A stretch of 64,000 nt of DNA from SABI01 sp963677695 (GCA_963677695.2 CAXXUJ010000001.1:1488001-1552000); one strand, 5' to 3'; positions 16,680 through 25,542 are shown, numbered from the stretch's first letter. Notes: a model not told the origin generated them from the sequence alone. Program-made: numbers and translations.

Positions 16680-18646
16680 ACAAGGCTCCATGCTAACACG
16701 CCTAAGAGTGCGATGATGATATACAGCACATAGATGTGAACATTACCATGCTGAATCACTATCAGTTTTTTCATATGTTTCCTCATGCTCCTGTACCCCG
16801 GACTGAATACCTTGTCCATGAAGAAATCGAAGAAGTCCACCTGAACGTGTATCTGCTTCGGGAAAGGATCCTTTGTACCAACATGGGTCGACTTTGAGAC
16901 CAGGACAGGGTCAAGAAACGAGGTAAGAGGCTGAGAGAAGGAAGAGGCAGTGTACTGCATTGACGCATTGACCTCGCCGTAACCGCATCCCCAGGTCTCT
17001 GTGACTTCGACTGTTCTCTTTCTCATCAGCAGGAATCTGAAGAGGAACAGGATACCGACGAGGGCAACCAAAGCGACTGTGATTCCCTGTATGTGCGTGA
17101 GCGGTGTGATGATCTCATGCAATATCTGATCGGAGAAAATACCTGTCACAGACCCTGCTGCACCTGCAATGGCAGTGATGAACGGCTGGGGAAGAAGGGC
17201 GATGAGGATACAGAGGAGAGCAAGGATGATCATCGGGACTGTCATGAAGGGTGTGTTTTCAGATGCCTTCCTTGCTCTATTGCTTCTCGGTTCTCCGAGA
17301 AATACAATGCTCACCACCTTAGTGAAGCAGAAGACGGCAAGAGCTCCTATCAGGCTGAGACCTCCTATGACGACGATGGCAAAGAGTGCGTTCAGAAGGG
17401 GCGTGGCCATCAGATGCCTGAAGGAGACGGAGTAGAGGAGGAACTCCCCTAAAAAGCCGTTAAGGGGAGGGAGTCCCGCGATGGCTGCAGAGCCGATCAG
17501 GAAGGTGAGACCTGTCACCGGCATCTTCTTGATCAGACCTCCCATCGATTCGATGGCAAGTGATCCGGTTGCGTGTTGAACTGAACCGGCACCGAGAAAC
17601 AGAAGGCTCTTGAAGAGTGAGTGGTTCAGTACATGAAGGAGACTTCCTATGAAACCGAAGGTCATGAGCAGTTCGTTTTGAAGTGACATCCCTATGACGC
17701 CTATGCCGATGCCAAGGGAAATGATCCCGATATTTTCCACACTCGAGTAGGCCAGAAGGCTTTTAAGATCCTTCTGCATCGTTGCCATGACGATACCGAA
17801 GAGTCCCGAGCCTACCCCTGCAAGCAGGAGTATCCATCCCCACCAGGATAACGGCGTGTTGAGGAATGAGAGAACCATGATGATTCCGTAGACGGGAGTC
17901 TTGATCATCACCGCGGACATCAGTGCTGACACATGGGAGGGGGCTGCAGGATGGGCTTTAGGAAGCCATACATGGAAGGGGACCAGTCCCGCCTTCGTTC
18001 CGAACCCGATGAGTGAGAAGATGAATATGACGCTCCCCGCAGCCGGTGAGATATCACCTGAAGCGGCTTTGAAGGAATCAAAGGAGAAGGACCCGCTGCC
18101 AGATGCAAGCAGTGCGAACATCACAAGAAGGAAGGCTGTCCCGATATGGGTGAACACGAGATACATCCACGCCGCTTTTCTTACCTCCTTCTTTTCATTG
18201 TTGAAGGCGACAAGGAAGAAAGAGGAGAGAGACATCAGCTCCCAGCAGATGAGAAAGGCTACCGCATCACGGGAAGTGACGACCCCCATCATACTCACCA
18301 CCAGTACGGTATAAAAGAACCAGTGACCCTTCAATGCTGCTGAACTGCTCTTGTAATGCTCCAGATACTTCGGAGCATAGACTGTCGTGAGAACGGAGAT
18401 GAGTGCTATCACAAAGAGGAAAAAGGAGGAAAGGGGGCTGAGTCCGAAGGAGAGATTTCCTGCGATCATATTCACAGGCAAAGTGAAGTGCGCTGTCGAT
18501 CCGTTCAGCAGGGCCGTGGCAGACAGAAGCGCTGCTAACAGAGATCCCGCCGAGATGCTGAAGGTCGCTGCCATATTGATGTACCGTGTGTTCCTGACAA
18601 AGAAAGCAGAAAGCCAGATCAGGGTCAAACCTACTATAATAATCAT
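16676..18646 (-). CDS. hyfB: Hydrogenase-4 subunit B-like antiporter subunit (NuoL-type)
   Basis: The 656-residue membrane protein is the first gene of the operon. It has the antiporter core with GFGTKAGLVPFHVWLPKAHPAAPSHVSALMSAVMIKTPVYG and LKSLLAYSSVENIGIISLG, plus a long C-terminal extension. The extension includes WGCGYGEVNASMQYTASSFSQPL, typical of HyfB/HycC, and a final helix. It is the largest ion-translocating subunit. The operon order B-C-E-F-G-HI equals E. coli hyf without D and with H and I fused. No formate dehydrogenase or maturation genes accompany it. Confidence 0.9.
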   Translation of the reverse strand: MIIIVGLTLIWLSAFFVRNTRYINMAATFSISAGSLLAALLSATALLNGSTAHFTLPVNMIAGNLSFGLSPLSSFFLFVIALISVLTTVYAPKYLEHYKSSSAALKGHWFFYTVLVVSMMGVVTSRDAVAFLICWELMSLSSFFLVAFNNEKKEVRKAAWMYLVFTHIGTAFLLVMFALLASGSGSFSFDSFKAASGDISPAAGSVIFIFSLIGFGTKAGLVPFHVWLPKAHPAAPSHVSALMSAVMIKTPVYGIIMVLSFLNTPLSWWGWILLLAGVGSGLFGIVMATMQKDLKSLLAYSSVENIGIISLGIGIGVIGMSLQNELLMTFGFIGSLLHVLNHSLFKSLLFLGAGSVQHATGSLAIESMGGLIKKMPVTGLTFLIGSAAIAGLPPLNGFLGEFLLYSVSFRHLMATPLLNALFAIVVIGGLSLIGALAVFCFTKVVSIVFLGEPRSNRARKASENTPFMTVPMIILALLCILIALLPQPFITAIAGAAGSVTGIFSDQILHEIITPLTHIQGITVALVALVGILFLFRFLLMRKRTVEVTETWGCGYGEVNASMQYTASSFSQPLTSFLDPVLVSKSTHVGTKDPFPKQIHVQVDFFDFFMDKVFSPGYRSMRKHMKKLIVIQHGNVHIYVLYIIIALLGVLAWSLV

Positions 18647-19029
18647 CGAAGCCTCTCGTTTCGGCCAATGTATGCCGTACAGTTTGAATCGTGACTTTTT
18701 CCGACCTTATCTTCATCGCTTCACCCGCATCCCCGGACACGGGAATACCTCACATACTGACCTGAGACCTGCACGTGAAGAATTTGAATGACAGTGTTAG
18801 ATATGTTGCCAAAACCGAGACACAACCAATAAAAGTATGTGCTTTTCTCAACATTTTACAATAGACCTTTCTAGGTTTCCTGAACGAATTATCTGAAATA
18901 TTTTGAGGAATTCGTGGGAAACTCAACGTAGAATTCCATAAAAGTAAAATTTTGGAGTGAATGACATGTTCATTTCTTCTGTTATCAAGTTAAACACAAA
19001 AAAAAAGAAAATAATAGAAAATAAAAAAA
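18647..19029. other. Divergent intergenic region between the hyf-like and polyol operons
   Basis: No gene is supported here. The half near hyfB is mixed in composition. The half near 19 kb is AT-rich. A 7-bp inverted repeat, ACGAATT (18884-18890) and AATTCGT (18909-18915), is a possible operator. No clear minus-strand promoter for hyfB was recognised. Confidence 0.5.
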
Positions 19030-19059
19030 TTGACAAAGAAAATATGTAGGTGGTATAGT
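19030..19059 (+). promoter_or_regulatory. Promoter of the polyol operon
   Basis: TTGACA (19030-19035) and TATAGT (19054-19059) with an 18-base spacer lie 71 bases upstream of the dehydrogenase start, in an AT-rich tract. Confidence 0.65.
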
Positions 19060-19130
19060 AGTGACATAAAGAAAGATATGAAAATATTTACCTGCCTGCT
19101 TAGCCTGACTGAAAAGAAAAGGAGACATCT

Positions 19131-20228
19131 GTGAAAGCTATATCAGGAATACCTGAGTCAATGAACTCTGTGGTATGTTACGGCCCCCATGATTACAGGT
19201 ACGAGACGGTGCCGGTCCCACAGATCAACGAGGAGGAACTCCTTGTGAAGGTCAAGGCCTGCGGCATTTGCGCCGGTGATATCAAGTCCTGGGACGGCGC
19301 TGCCATGTTCTGGGGCGGTGGGGTTTTGCCCCCATGGAATGATGCTCCGGTGAGACCAGGTCACGAGTTCATAGGTGAAGTAGTCGCCATAGGCGACAAT
19401 GCCAGCAAGAAATGGGGACTCGTTATCGGTGACATGGCCATTGCTGAACAGATCGTTCCATGCGGAGAATGTGAATTCTGCAAATCAGGTGACTACTGGA
19501 TGTGTGAAAAGCAGAATATCTATGGACACCAGAAAGAGGTTGCTGACGGTGGTATGGCAGAGTATATGCGGTACGGTGCCAGAAGTATTGTCCACAAGGT
19601 TCCCAAGAGCATTCCAGCGAAGCATACAGCTATGATTGAACCTCTCTCCTGTTCTGTCCATACCGTTTCCCGCGCTGATATAGGTTTCAATGATGTGGTT
19701 GTTGTTGCCGGTATGGGCCCGATCGGTCTCTGCAAGCTCCAGCTTGCGAAGATGAAACACCCTAAACTTCTTATCGCGATCGATATGAAACCGAAACGGC
19801 TTGAACTGGCGAAGAAGCTCGGTGCGGATGTTGTGATCAATGCTGGTGAAGTGGATTCGGTTGCCGAGGTGAAGAAGCTTACAGGAGGCTACGGCTGTGA
19901 TGTTTATATTCACAATTCAGGCCATCCCTCCGGTGTCATAAACGGGCTTCAGATGATAAAGAAGCTGGGAACCTTTGTGGAATTCAGTGTCTTCGGTGCC
20001 GAGACCTCTGTTGACTGGAGTATTATAGGCGACCGAAAGGAGCTGAATATCAGGGGATCTCACATCAGTGGAAAGGATGGTTACCCTGTAGCCATCAGCG
20101 CTCTCGAGAAGGGAACGATCAAGGTTGATGAGATTGTGACCCATGAATTCCCCCTCAAGGATTTTGAAGAAGCTTTCAAGCTTGCGAAGAAAGGTGACGA
20201 TTCCATTAAAGTGGTACTCGTTCCGTAA
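19131..20228 (+). CDS. Zn-dependent medium-chain polyol dehydrogenase (erythritol/threitol-like)
   Basis: The 365-residue MDR-family dehydrogenase oxidises a sugar alcohol with NAD(P). Zn-site features are the catalytic Cys in CGICAGDIKSWDG, RPGHEFIGEV, and the structural Zn loop CGECEFCKSGDYWMC. The Rossmann part begins VVVVAGMGPIGLCKL. The catalytic CG-x-C-x-x-D pattern and the WGGGVLPPWNDAPV insertion resemble erythritol/L-threitol dehydrogenases more than sorbitol dehydrogenase. The GTG start at 19131 follows AAGGAGACATCT. It leads an operon with split transketolase and a kinase, so its ketose product is probably phosphorylated and fed to the pentose phosphate pathway. The exact substrate is unknown. 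Confidence 0.75.
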   Translation: MKAISGIPESMNSVVCYGPHDYRYETVPVPQINEEELLVKVKACGICAGDIKSWDGAAMFWGGGVLPPWNDAPVRPGHEFIGEVVAIGDNASKKWGLVIGDMAIAEQIVPCGECEFCKSGDYWMCEKQNIYGHQKEVADGGMAEYMRYGARSIVHKVPKSIPAKHTAMIEPLSCSVHTVSRADIGFNDVVVVAGMGPIGLCKLQLAKMKHPKLLIAIDMKPKRLELAKKLGADVVINAGEVDSVAEVKKLTGGYGCDVYIHNSGHPSGVINGLQMIKKLGTFVEFSVFGAETSVDWSIIGDRKELNIRGSHISGKDGYPVAISALEKGTIKVDEIVTHEFPLKDFEEAFKLAKKGDDSIKVVLVP

Positions 20229-20252
20229 TTATAGAATAAAAAGGCAAAGATT

Positions 20253-21068
20253 ATGAATCTAGTGAAAAAAGCGGCTGAGATAAGGAGAGATCTTCTCTCG
20301 CTCATCTACAATTCCAAGACCGGTCATACCGGTGGATCGCTCTCAAGTGCAGATATCCTCACTGTTCTCTATTACAAGGTGTTGAATATTGATCCTGCCA
20401 ACCCGAAGGATCCCGCGAGGGACCGCTTCGTACTGAGCAAGGGTCACAGTGTGGAAGGCTATTACACTATCCTTGCCGACAAGGGATTCTTTCCGAAGGA
20501 AGATCTGAAGAACTTTTCCACCTTCAAATCTCCTCTGATCGGTCATCCTTCGGTGAAAGTTCCTGGAGTTGAACTCAACACCGGTGCTCTCGGTCACGGA
20601 CTTTCCTGTTCGGTCGGTATGGCTCTGGCTGCGAAGAAAGACAAGAGTGATGTACGGGTGTTCTGTCTCATGGGAGACGGTGAGCAGGCAGAGGGTTCGG
20701 TCTGGGAAGCTGCCATGGCAGGTCCCAATTTTGAACTCGATAACCTGACAGCCATCATCGACCGCAATCACCTGCAGATCAGTGGTGATACTGAGAATGT
20801 AATGAAACTCGATTCCCTGAGGGAGAAATGGACAGCCTTCGGCTGGGACGTGAGAAGCGTTGACGGTCACGATATCGATGCTCTCATCGAAGTATTTGAA
20901 GGTCCCCGCAAGCAGGGCAAGCCGATGCTCGTGATAGCAGAAACAACCAAGGGTAAGGGTGTCTCGTACATGGAAGATGAGGCGAAGTGGCACCATGGTG
21001 TTCCTTCCGAGGAACAGTTTACTCAGGCACTGAGCGAGATCAATGCTTTCATAGAGGAGATGAACTGA
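20253..21068 (+). CDS. Transketolase, N-terminal subunit
   Basis: The 271-residue protein is the thiamine-diphosphate binding half of a split transketolase. It has the GHTGGSLSSADIL entry motif, the SKGHSVEGYY loop and the ThDP motif beginning GDGEQAEG and ending near IIDRNHLQISG. The start ATG is 24 bases after the dehydrogenase. Its stop overlaps the next gene's start by one base. Together with the downstream subunit it forms the active enzyme that moves two-carbon ketol units between sugar phosphates. Confidence 0.9.
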   Translation: MNLVKKAAEIRRDLLSLIYNSKTGHTGGSLSSADILTVLYYKVLNIDPANPKDPARDRFVLSKGHSVEGYYTILADKGFFPKEDLKNFSTFKSPLIGHPSVKVPGVELNTGALGHGLSCSVGMALAAKKDKSDVRVFCLMGDGEQAEGSVWEAAMAGPNFELDNLTAIIDRNHLQISGDTENVMKLDSLREKWTAFGWDVRSVDGHDIDALIEVFEGPRKQGKPMLVIAETTKGKGVSYMEDEAKWHHGVPSEEQFTQALSEINAFIEEMN

Positions 21069-22006
21069 TGGCAACTATACCCTGCAGAAAAGCATTTACT
21101 ACAAAAATACTGGAAATGGCTAAGGAAGATCCCTCCATCATGGTGGTTACCAGCGATGCACGAGGATCAGTTACACTCAACGACTATGCAAAGGAACTGC
21201 CCGACCAGTTTGTCGAGGTTGGTATCGCCGAACAGAATGAGGTAGGAATTGCAGCCGGTATGGCTACCTTCGGCAAGCGCCCGTTCGTCTGTGCTCCGGC
21301 CTGTTTCCTCTCTGCCCGTTCCCTTGAACAGGTGAAGGTCGATGTTGTCTACTCGAAGAATAATGTGAAGATCATAGGAATCAGCGGTGGAGTGAGCTAC
21401 GGCGCACTCGGGTATTCCCACCAGTCCCTTCATGACATCGCAGTGACACGAACTTTCCCTGGAATGGATGTGATCATTCCCTCCGACCGTTATCAGGCGG
21501 AAGCCATCACCGAATGGCTTGCAAAGAGCGAGAACCCCGCGTACGTGAGAATGGGACGAGGGGCAGTCAAAGATGTCTACTCTGAAGCGAAGGGGAGTTT
21601 CACCTACGGGAAAGCCAATGTCCTCACCGAAGGAGACAATGTGACTATCATCGCCGCAGGCGAGACAGTGAGCATTGCCGTTGAAGCAGCTGCGCTGCTG
21701 AAAGAAGACGGAGTGAGTGTCCGTGTCCTCGACATGGCGACAGTCAAACCGATCGACCGGGAAGCAATTCTCAAGGCTGCAGCAGAGACATCAGGTCTTG
21801 TCACAGTTGAAGAGCACAGCATCTTCGGCGGTCTCGGTTCAGCAGTCGCTGAGATCGTCATTCAGACGAACCCCGTTCCTATGCGTATCATGGGGATTCC
21901 CGATGAGATCACCATTGAAGGTGATTCAGCCGATATCTTCAACTATTACGGGCTTACCGCAGAAGGTGTCAGAGAGAATGTCCTAGAGATCGTGAAGGGG
22001 AAGTAG
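21068..22006 (+). CDS. Transketolase, C-terminal subunit
   Basis: The ATG at 21068 overlaps the previous stop (TGATG), giving 312 residues that start MATIPCRKAF. It holds the pyrimidine-binding domain with FVEVGIAEQNEVGIAAGMA (the catalytic Glu), the SRSLEQVKVD segment, and the C-terminal transketolase domain ending in a DGVSVRVLDMATVKPID and VTVEEHSIFGGLGSAVAE region. Split transketolases are widespread in anaerobes. The operon position suggests a dedicated role in polyol breakdown besides any housekeeping copy. Confidence 0.9.
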   Translation: MATIPCRKAFTTKILEMAKEDPSIMVVTSDARGSVTLNDYAKELPDQFVEVGIAEQNEVGIAAGMATFGKRPFVCAPACFLSARSLEQVKVDVVYSKNNVKIIGISGGVSYGALGYSHQSLHDIAVTRTFPGMDVIIPSDRYQAEAITEWLAKSENPAYVRMGRGAVKDVYSEAKGSFTYGKANVLTEGDNVTIIAAGETVSIAVEAAALLKEDGVSVRVLDMATVKPIDREAILKAAAETSGLVTVEEHSIFGGLGSAVAEIVIQTNPVPMRIMGIPDEITIEGDSADIFNYYGLTAEGVRENVLEIVKGK

Positions 22007-22008
22007 GG

Positions 22009-23502
22009 ATGAGTGAGAAAAAATACTTTCTGACAATCGATCAGGGAACCAGCGGAACCAAGGCCCTCATCTTTGATAGAGATGGGAAGCTTGTGTGCCG
22101 TCATGATGAAGGGCACCAGCAGTTCTACCCGAACCCCGGCTGGGTCGAGCATGACCCTGAAGAGATCTTCGAAAACACCATCAAGGCTCTCAATAAAGTG
22201 ATGGAGATCGCAGGAACAACTTCGCAAGAGATTATCTGTATCTCGATCTCCAACCAGAGAGAGACCACAGTAATGTGGAACAAGGTGACCGGGAAGCCGG
22301 TGATGAATGCCGTGGTATGGCAGTGTCAGCGGGGTGAAAGTATCTGCAATGAACTGGAAAAACAGGGAAAAGCTCCACAAGTCAAAGCAAAGACAGGTCT
22401 TGTCCTCTCTCCCTATTTCTCTGCCGCCAAGGCAGGATGGATCATCGACAATATCGTAGAAAAAGATCCTTCGATGAAACGGGAGGATATCCTGTTCGGT
22501 ACCGTCGATTCCTATCTGATGTGGCGCCTGAGCGGAGGAAAGGTTCACGCAACCGAGTACTCCAACGCAAGCAGAACTCAGCTGTTCAATATTCATACCC
22601 TTAATTGGGATGAAGAGCTCCTCGAGATGTTCCATCTCGATAGCTCCATCATGCCTGAAGTGCGTCCCTCCAACTCCGTGTTCGCACAGAGTGCTGAAGG
22701 TCTGTTCGATACTATCATCCCGATAGCGGGAGTCCTCGGTGATTCCCATGCCGCTTTTTTCGGCCAGAGCTGCTCCACAGTAGGGATGGCGAAGACCACC
22801 TACGGAACAGGATCCTCGGTGATGATGAATATCGGGACGAAGCCGGTCGATGCTGAAACGGTAGTGACTTCCGTCGGCTATTCGATAGACGATGAGATCG
22901 TTTATGTGCTTGAAGGGAATATCAACTCGACCGGAGCGACTGTCAAATGGCTCATTGATGATATCGAGCTGTTCGACTCTCCCAAGGAAGTAGCGACCCT
23001 CGCTTCAACCGTGGATGATACGCAGGGAGTCTATCTTGTTCCTGCTCTCACCGGACTGAGTGCACCCCACTGGAACTCGGAAGTGCGGGGAGTGATTTCC
23101 AACCTCTCACGAGGGACGAAGAAAGCGCACATAGCCCGAGCCGCTGAGGAATCGATTGTCTATCAGATCATGGACGTCATTACTGCGATGAGAGATGAAT
23201 CAAGTATTACTCTTAAGGAACTGAGAGTGGACGGCGGACCGACCCGTGATGACTTTCTGATGCAGTTCCAGTCCGATATGGGAGAGGTTCCCGTTGTCCG
23301 AACGACCATTGAAGAACTCTCAGCCACAGGTGCCATGTATATGGGCGGCCTTGCAAGCGGAGTCTGGAAGAACGTGTCAGAGCTGGAAGCGCTCAGGGAA
23401 GTACAGAAGACCTTCACTCCGAACCGAAAGTCCGAATGGAGAGACGAGAAGTACAATGGATGGAAGAAGGCAGTAAGAAATCTTCTCAATTCCGAAATAT
23501 AG
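22009..23502 (+). CDS. FGGY-family carbohydrate kinase, glycerol kinase-like
   Basis: The 497-residue kinase starts 2 bases after transketolase. The N-terminal ATPase-fold domain has DQGTSGTKALIFD, the GWVEHDPEEI block, SNQRETTVMW and WQCQRGESICNEL. The C-terminal domain has GDSHAAFFGQ, TYGTGSSVMMNIG and LRVDGGPTRDDFLMQFQ. These closely follow glycerol kinases. The operon partners (polyol dehydrogenase and transketolase) suggest that the true substrate may be a ketose such as a tetrulose or pentulose. Sequence alone leaves glycerol, erythrulose and xylulose open. Confidence 0.75.
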   Translation: MSEKKYFLTIDQGTSGTKALIFDRDGKLVCRHDEGHQQFYPNPGWVEHDPEEIFENTIKALNKVMEIAGTTSQEIICISISNQRETTVMWNKVTGKPVMNAVVWQCQRGESICNELEKQGKAPQVKAKTGLVLSPYFSAAKAGWIIDNIVEKDPSMKREDILFGTVDSYLMWRLSGGKVHATEYSNASRTQLFNIHTLNWDEELLEMFHLDSSIMPEVRPSNSVFAQSAEGLFDTIIPIAGVLGDSHAAFFGQSCSTVGMAKTTYGTGSSVMMNIGTKPVDAETVVTSVGYSIDDEIVYVLEGNINSTGATVKWLIDDIELFDSPKEVATLASTVDDTQGVYLVPALTGLSAPHWNSEVRGVISNLSRGTKKAHIARAAEESIVYQIMDVITAMRDESSITLKELRVDGGPTRDDFLMQFQSDMGEVPVVRTTIEELSATGAMYMGGLASGVWKNVSELEALREVQKTFTPNRKSEWRDEKYNGWKKAVRNLLNSEI

Positions 23503-23524
23503 AAAGCTTTTCCCTCTTATTGAA

Positions 23525-23556
23525 ATCCCGCTGTACGGCGGGATGTTCTTTTCTCT
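23525..23556 (+). terminator. Terminator of the polyol operon
   Basis: ATCCCGC (23525-23531) and GCGGGAT (23538-23544) form a perfect 7-bp stem with a 6-base loop, followed by a T-rich stretch (GTTCTTTTCTC). Confidence 0.6.
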
Positions 23557-23580
23557 TGTAATCCCTTTATTCTCTCAGGG

Positions 23581-23608
23581 TTGCTTCCTGCTTTGCCCGT
23601 AGTATAAT
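23581..23608 (+). promoter_or_regulatory. Promoter of the small ACT-like gene
   Basis: TTGCTT (23581-23586) and a perfect TATAAT (23603-23608) are 16 bases apart. They sit just upstream of the gene at 23633, which also has a strong AAGGAGG site. Confidence 0.65.
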
Positions 23609-23632
23609 AAGACTACTGAACAAGGAGGAATT

Positions 23633-23881
23633 ATGGAATATCAGATAGTTGCCATCAAGGTAGGACATCGTGAGGATACAGCGACGCAGGTGCAGGAAAA
23701 ACTCACCGCTTTCGGCTGTAATATCAAGGTAAGACTCGGTCTGCACGACCTTCCTGAAGGTGCCTGCTCACCGATAGGTCTGATCCTGCTTCAGGTTACA
23801 GCAGATGAAGCGGAGCTGAAAGGATTTCTTGATGACCTGAACAGTCTCGAAGACGTGACAGCGAGGTCTCTCACGATCTGA
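23633..23881 (+). CDS. Small ACT/NikR-C-like protein (TM1266-type)
   Basis: The 82-residue cytoplasmic protein has a beta-alpha-beta-beta-alpha-beta pattern: IVAIKV, then a helix, IKVRLGLHD, a short Cys-containing turn, IGLILLQV, a second helix and a final strand. This resembles the TM1266-like proteins annotated as iron-only hydrogenase system regulators, which have an ACT-like fold. There are no hydrogenase hyd genes next to it, so the name may mislead. It has its own promoter and hairpin and is a single-gene unit. Function is unknown. Confidence 0.6.
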   Translation: MEYQIVAIKVGHREDTATQVQEKLTAFGCNIKVRLGLHDLPEGACSPIGLILLQVTADEAELKGFLDDLNSLEDVTARSLTI

Positions 23882-23906
23882 CGGGATTCATCCCATCATA
23901 GGAAAA

Positions 23907-23947
23907 ACGCACTTGGGAGGAAAAATCCCTTCCAGTGCGTCTACATT
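23907..23947 (+). terminator. Hairpin terminator after the ACT-like gene
   Basis: ACGCACT (23907-23913) pairs with AGTGCGT (23934-23940). An inner GGGA/TCCC stem extends the hairpin. CTACATTTCCC follows. The stem is strong and the T-run weak. Confidence 0.55.
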
Positions 23948-23999
23948 TCCCTTTCATTCAGGGTGTGGTAAGTATCGACTCTGCATGGTGTGTCGATCA

Positions 24000-24419
24000 T
24001 CAGACAATGATCGAAAGTCCAAGTTCACTGCAGAAGTCAATGAGTGAGATGTATTCTTGTTCGGCGATGGCTTTTAAAATCGAGTAATCCAGCTTCTGGT
24101 ACTCATGAATCGCCACATTTCTGAACCCTGTCATTCCGATCATCGATTTCGTTGTTGAGTGGGAAATATAGTCCTTATTCTCGAGAAGAAGAAATGCTTC
24201 AGCGCTGTTTTCAGGCATCCCTAGACGTTGAAGAGCGACGACGTGCTGTGCAAGATCTATTGCAGCCTGACATGCCCGTTCAATGTTGAGAATCATTGCA
24301 TCAATATGAGTGAAATTATCTAATGCTTTGTTAGCATTGTATTCTTCCTTCATCCGTCTTAGTGAACGTTCTATAACAGCAGCCTTGCTTACAGCGACAC
24401 TATCCTTTGCTAAATGCAT
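24000..24419 (-). CDS. HepT-like toxin (HEPN ribonuclease)
   Basis: The 139-residue all-helical protein carries the HEPN catalytic motif R-x4-H-x-Y as RNVAIHEY near residues 99-106. This is the signature of HepT (DUF86) toxins that cleave RNA. The tyrosine is the residue AMPylated by the MntA partner in studied systems. It lies downstream of, and overlaps by 20 bases, the nucleotidyltransferase gene, which is the standard MntA-HepT order. The pair should form a type VII toxin-antitoxin module. Confidence 0.85.
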   Translation of the reverse strand: MHLAKDSVAVSKAAVIERSLRRMKEEYNANKALDNFTHIDAMILNIERACQAAIDLAQHVVALQRLGMPENSAEAFLLLENKDYISHSTTKSMIGMTGFRNVAIHEYQKLDYSILKAIAEQEYISLIDFCSELGLSIIV

Positions 24420-24792
24420 TCAGAACCTCCCTTCTGTCCAGATTGTACTGGAGGTACATACCAAGGATTGATATACGAATCGAGGACATTTCAGCAAGAT
24501 CCCTCACAAAAAGAAGCTTTCCCTTGAGCAAAGCTTCACGAGAGTATGTCAGGCTCGCTGAATGAATCTCTCCCAGGTCTACAGTGCGTGCAAGCTCATA
24601 GGAAAGATCACGTGTCCATTGCATTCTGTCTGAAACAGAGACTCTCTTTCCATTTTTAAGAAGGACAGCCAGATCAATGTCACTTTCCGGTCTGAAATTT
24701 CCTGTTATCACACTACCGAGAGCCCAGACCGCAAGAACCTCTGTTTTATCTTCAAAATAATGGGATACAATCTCGCCAACTCGTCCTATCAT
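24400..24792 (-). CDS. MntA-like nucleotidyltransferase antitoxin
   Basis: The 130-residue minimal nucleotidyltransferase has the G-S-x10-D-x-D motif as GSVITGNFRPESDID near residues 26-40, which binds the nucleotide and magnesium. In MntA-HepT systems this protein neutralises HepT by adding AMP to its tyrosine. The first Met (24792) is followed by a short helix typical of the family. The module lies on the chromosome side of the radC island boundary. Confidence 0.85.
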   Translation of the reverse strand: MIGRVGEIVSHYFEDKTEVLAVWALGSVITGNFRPESDIDLAVLLKNGKRVSVSDRMQWTRDLSYELARTVDLGEIHSASLTYSREALLKGKLLFVRDLAEMSSIRISILGMYLQYNLDRREVLNAFSKG

Positions 24793-24929
24793 GTAAAAAT
24801 AGTATCATATGGATGAATAAAAATGAAGATGACTCGCTTTTACACAACAATACCTATATTTCACCCTAACCGAGTCAATCTTCTAGCTGATTGGAGTGTA
24901 GAGTATCTATTTACATCAAGAATGACCTT

Positions 24930-25317
24930 CTATGATTTTCTCACCTTCAACCCTAGAATCGTCTCCATCGGACTAAAATCTTTGTTGTTGTGAAGCCGTT
25001 CGAAACCGTGTTCGATACAGAATGTCGCAATCAGTACATCCATGGTCTTTCTGATTGTGATGCCATTCTGTCTTAACAGTCTGAAATTTACAGCTGCTTT
25101 GACAGCCATTTCCTTTCCAACGAAATCGTGGTATTCAAGTGCATTCATTATTTCCTGAGCCTGAAAGAAATCTTTCTCTCTTCGAAAACCCTGAAGACAA
25201 TCAAAGATGATATCATCTCGAACGGGAACCTTTCAGTCCCAATTCCCTGTCAAGTCAGTCGATTTCTGGTGTGATGATACTGTTCATATAGTCAATCCAG
25301 ACAGAGGTCTGTAGCAA
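24930..25317 (-). pseudogene. Decayed VapC PIN-domain toxin
   Basis: Reading on from vapB in another frame gives TSVWIDYMNSIITPEID, a VapC N-terminus. An in-frame TGA at 25255-25257 stands where a Trp codon is expected, and a one-base frameshift near 25220 leads into the next frame. That frame continues VRDDIIFDCLQGF and ends with the intact C-terminal 72 codons (from 25148), including ITIRKTMDVLIATFCIEHG. The first PIN aspartate is also lost: the start reads LLQTSVW instead of a V-D-T-S-V-W type sequence. Toxin function is very probably gone. A TTG at 25315-25317 overlaps the vapB region as a relic start. Confidence 0.75.
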
Positions 25318-25512
25318 TCACGTATCTCTCCTCATCGAATCAAGATCACCTTCCCACTTCAGTCTGCCTCGCAGTGAGCGTATTCTGCGTTGCTTCTGCA
25401 TTGTAATGAGGAGTCTCAAACCTTCTTCGACAGCTTCCTTTTTCGTTTTGAATCCTGACGCTTCGAGTGCATCCTTCATAAGCTTGTCATCAATGACAAT
25501 ATTCGTTCTCAT
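25318..25512 (-). CDS. VapB-family antitoxin
   Basis: The 64-residue protein begins MRTNIVIDDKLMKDALEASG and continues TKKEAVEEGLRLL, the pattern of VapB antitoxins (PF09957-type) with an N-terminal ribbon-helix-helix DNA-binding part. The C-terminal RGRLKWEGDLDSMRRD would bind the toxin. The start at 25512 is preceded by AGGCAGGAAAACAGT; the longer open frame runs into the adjacent IS and is not native. The IS at 25543 has separated the gene from its upstream promoter/operator, and the partner vapC is decayed. Confidence 0.8.
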   Translation of the reverse strand: MRTNIVIDDKLMKDALEASGFKTKKEAVEEGLRLLITMQKQRRIRSLRGRLKWEGDLDSMRRDT

Positions 25513-25542
25513 ACTGTTTTCCTGCCTTGAGTGTGTATGCAC

